Made by a program: the position numbers and the translations under genes. A DNA stretch of 64,000 nucleotides, from assembly GCF_001542915.1 (NCBI RefSeq), contig NZ_LNNH01000032.1, forward strand, positions 106,938 through 170,937. The letters are read 5' to 3'. The DNA is from Peribacillus simplex (lineage in GTDB: Bacteria > Bacillota > Bacilli > Bacillales > DSM-1321). Under the pieces are notes generated by a model. That model made no database searches and was not told the DNA's origin. It worked only from the letters and a program-made list of their open reading frames with translations. Positions 63,312 through 64,000 of this stretch are shown here, piece by piece (the first letter of the stretch is position 1; every line of letters begins with the position of its first letter).

Positions 63312-63337
63312 AAACTTCCGTTATAATACGGAAGTTT
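63312..63337 (-). terminator. Terminator upstream of the PTS promoter
   Basis: AAACTTCCGT / ACGGAAGTTT stem followed on the minus strand by T6. It would block read-through from the transposase side. Confidence 0.85.
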
Positions 63338-63349
63338 CAGTTTGTAGAC

Positions 63350-63387
63350 AAAAGGGGTTCGGAATTAAAAAATTCCGAACCCCTTTT
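63350..63387. repeat. Inverted repeat with 17-bp arms near the insertion-sequence end
   Basis: AAAAGGGGTTCGGAATT and its exact complement are separated by 4 bases. It may be a terminator or a structure at the end of the insertion sequence. Confidence 0.6.
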
Positions 63388-63446
63388 GAAATTCCTTTGA
63401 AATTTTGACCAAAGGTTACGAGATTTGGGCTCTTCGAGCCACTATG

Positions 63447-64000
63447 TTAAGCCGTTTTAGGACCTTGCCATGTCCAAGTGGCCATCTTCTTTAAATTCAT
63501 GGCAGCGAAAGTAAGCATCGCCTGCATCGACAATTTTTTAAGTCCCCTTAAAGTAGTCCAACGCATACCATGCTTTTCTTTTGCATCTGCGAATACACGC
63601 TCAATCGTTCTTTGCGTTTCGCATATATAGGTTTTACCTCTTGATCATGACGCAGATGATCTGCTTCTTCCACATATGCTTGCCAGATATGCCGTGTCAC
63701 TACTTTTTGATGGTCTTTGCTTTCAGTACACCGTGATAAAAATGAGCATGTTGCACAAATTTGTTTGGGCGATTTGTATTCGCGATAGCCCTCTTTATTT
63801 GTTGTTGAGTACTTTAAAGTTTCTCCCGAAGGGCAAAGGGAACAATCAAAGTGTTCATCGTAAACATAGTCATGTTTGCGAAAGAATCCTTCTTTTGTAA
63901 GAGGACGTGTATAGGGTAAAGCAGGTGTGATTTCTTTGTTAAATAGGTAGCTTGTAATCGCTGGTGTTTTATAAGCTGCATCTGCGGCAACTGCTTCTGG
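63447..64000 (-). pseudogene. IS1182-family transposase, 3' part, frameshifted
   Basis: The minus strand encodes PEAVAADAAYKTPAIT, YTRPLTKEGFFRKHDYVYDE, a zinc-finger-like CATCSFLSRC, and, in another frame, FADAKEKHGMRWTTLRGLKK then AMNLKKMATWTWQGPKTA, all typical of IS1182 transposases. The two parts are joined at about 63608, where an A seems lost in AAAGAACGATTGAG (expected AAAGAAACGATTGAG). The gene continues past the window. The frameshift would abolish a full-length product unless bypassed. Confidence 0.85.

Overview
The window is a low-GC Gram-positive chromosome segment from an aerobic endospore former. Spore genes (prkA, yhbH, a CotD-type coat protein, a GerA/C/B germinant receptor), strong AGGAGG-type ribosome sites and B. 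subtilis-like gene neighbourhoods (queG-yhbB-trmL next to prkA/yhbH) place it in the Bacillaceae. The overall gene set resembles the Peribacillus / Bacillus simplex group, but that is an inference without a database search.

Layout. 0-3.3 kb: end of an unknown gene, a small orphan ORF, a deleted amino-acid permease remnant, then a GntR/FCD regulator with a CynX-type MFS exporter. 3.8-19.5 kb: a surface/biofilm region on the minus strand. It holds an Mga/AtxA-like regulator, small orphans, an eight-gene polysaccharide operon, a lipoprotein and a large secreted adhesin with 204-bp repeats. The operon consists of a nucleotide-sugar dehydrogenase, a Wzz-like modulator, a tyrosine kinase, a PHP phosphatase and an EpsC/L/M/N-type bacillosamine module. 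20-24.5 kb: yhbH and prkA, separated by two small genes. 24.6-28.5 kb: Fur-boxed siderophore ABC importer. 28.7-33 kb: nitroreductase, trmL, yhbB-like amidase, queG, a B3/B4-domain protein and tRNA-Gly(TCC). 33.4-41.2 kb: YbjN protein, medium-chain reductase, CotD, a YhgE-type permease with a divergent TetR, a YcgR/YcgQ-type membrane pair and an alpha/beta hydrolase. 41.3-46.5 kb: gerA-C-B operon and a LysM/NlpC-P60 endopeptidase. 46.6-54.3 kb: unknown His-rich protein and a five-gene valine catabolic operon with a cobalamin riboswitch and terminator upstream. 54.4-57.3 kb: hisS with an apparent His-His leader-peptide attenuator, and a VanY-type carboxypeptidase. 57.9-63.3 kb: aldose epimerase and a cre-controlled PTS operon for a beta-diglycoside (chitobiose/cellobiose type). 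63.4 kb to the end: frameshifted IS1182-type transposase.

How genes work together. The polysaccharide operon can make a UDP-diacetylbacillosamine-type sugar and load it on the lipid carrier, and carries its own tyrosine-kinase control. It lacks glycosyltransferases, flippase and polymerase, so it must cooperate with genes elsewhere. The valine operon takes isobutyryl-CoA to propionyl-CoA. The PTS operon imports and splits a phosphorylated disaccharide and feeds amino-sugar phosphate to a NagB-type deaminase.

The two most unusual signals are regulatory: the B12 riboswitch ahead of valine catabolism, and the short ORF with adjacent His codons ahead of the hisS terminator. A recurring 16-bp dyad (GTTCCAAAAATGAAAC-like) in the intergenic regions of the surface locus may mark a shared regulator. 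All structure and homology calls come from reading the sequence; none were verified by search.
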